This document shows positions 34,967 through 35,295 of a stretch of 35,295 nucleotides of DNA, one piece after another (within the stretch, counting starts at the first letter, position 1; each line of letters opens with the position of its first letter). A program made the position numbers and the translations under genes. The notes under the pieces were generated by a model. The model was not told the origin of the DNA, searched no databases, and saw nothing but the letters and a program-made list of their open reading frames with translations. Origin of the DNA: Bacteroidota bacterium (GTDB lineage: Bacteria; Bacteroidota; Bacteroidia; CAILMK01; JAAYUY01). The stretch is from positions 1 to 35,295 of the forward strand of contig JADHTG010000032.1 in the NCBI GenBank assembly GCA_016776505.1, given 5' to 3'.

Positions 34967-35295
34967 CTAAACCCTTGTAGTCTGATCTGCCATCAGATTT
35001 TCAATCTCCTCTAATTCAACAGGAATATTTTCCATTAAATCAACAGGACCCTTATTTGTAATCAAAACATTTGTTTCAATTCGGACACCCAATCCTTCTT
35101 CTTCAATGTAAAGTCCCGGTTCACAAGACAATACCATCCCTTCCTTAAAAATAGTCTGTTTTGTTCCGACATCATGAACATCCAGCCCAATGAAATGCGA
35201 ATTACCATGCATAAAATATTTTTTATACAGTGGTTTGTCAGGAGGCTGTTTCATGACCTCCTCTTTGCTGAATAATCCTAAATTGATCATTTCTG
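34967..35295 (-). CDS. Second M24B-type metallopeptidase, N-terminal part beyond the window
   Basis: The frame is open to the right edge, so only the last 108 or so residues are seen. They contain HGNSHFIGLDVHD (metal-ligand His), LSCEPGLYIEEEG (Glu) and GVRIETNVLIT (Glu), the second half of the M24 metal site. The pattern matches aminopeptidase P. It is a different sequence from the M24B protein at 33154-34539. The C-terminus is VELEEIENLMADQTTRV. The Met at 35290 is not a start, since the frame continues past it. Confidence 0.85.
   Translation of the reverse strand, partial: EMINLGLFSKEEVMKQPPDKPLYKKYFMHGNSHFIGLDVHDVGTKQTIFKEGMVLSCEPGLYIEEEGLGVRIETNVLITNKGPVDLMENIPVELEEIENLMADQTTRV

Overview
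The window reads as chromosomal DNA of a Bacteroidota bacterium, probably uncultured and at least partly anaerobic. Four encoded proteins carry type IX secretion (T9SS) sorting tails: one gliding-motility-associated (CHU_C) tail and three shorter type A tails. Other pointers are a TonB receptor with a carboxypeptidase-regulatory-like N-terminus, lipoproteins with short lipoboxes, a zinc-less sirtuin, weak Shine-Dalgarno signals, and several TAnnTTTG boxes (the -7 element of this phylum) just upstream of genes. Indolepyruvate:ferredoxin oxidoreductase (IorAB) points to fermentative amino acid metabolism and MenB to menaquinone. No rRNA, tRNA, CRISPR, transposase or integrase was seen.

Layout. 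1-5601: the 3' part of a giant secreted PKD-repeat protein. 6008-8822 (minus): a small helical protein and iorA-iorB. 8962-12219 (minus): a four-gene soft-metal operon (two secreted HMA proteins, a TonB receptor, and a 54-residue Cys-rich membrane protein overlapping the receptor). 12404-14488 (minus): an LpxD-like acyltransferase and an Omp28-like secreted protein. 14603-17392 (plus): a secreted beta-propeller/PKD protein. 17213-19580: an AT-rich segment with a lipoprotein and a CPBP membrane protease, bounded by long direct repeats. 19538-20001 (minus): a RelE-type toxin broken by a frameshift, with its intact antitoxin. 20172-25884 (plus): a lipoprotein, menB, then exonuclease-sirtuin-recJ-lptB. 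25915-29392 (plus): a propeller-transglutaminase and a 5'-nucleotidase lipoprotein. 29450-30280 (minus): a voltage-gated K+ channel with a zinc ribbon. 30653-32645 (plus): a membrane protein, a T9SS protein and D-amino acid aminotransferase. 32642-33112 (minus): an outer-membrane protein gene with two nonsense codons. 33154-35295: two M24B aminopeptidases around a Dabb protein.

The most unusual locus is 17213-20001. The end of the propeller gene and the last codons of the convergent toxin occur twice, about 2.1 kb apart, with the lipoprotein/CPBP segment between them. Each copy is damaged mainly in the half that its location no longer needs: copy A keeps the secretion tail and has a corroded toxin end, while copy B keeps the toxin end and has a corroded secretion tail. 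This looks like an old insertion or duplication event that spared both neighbours. Second in interest is the metal operon, in which every product carries paired or clustered cysteines and one gene is very short.

All calls come from reading sequence and motifs; no database search was run. Several genes were given ATG starts inside longer open frames that would otherwise begin with TTG.
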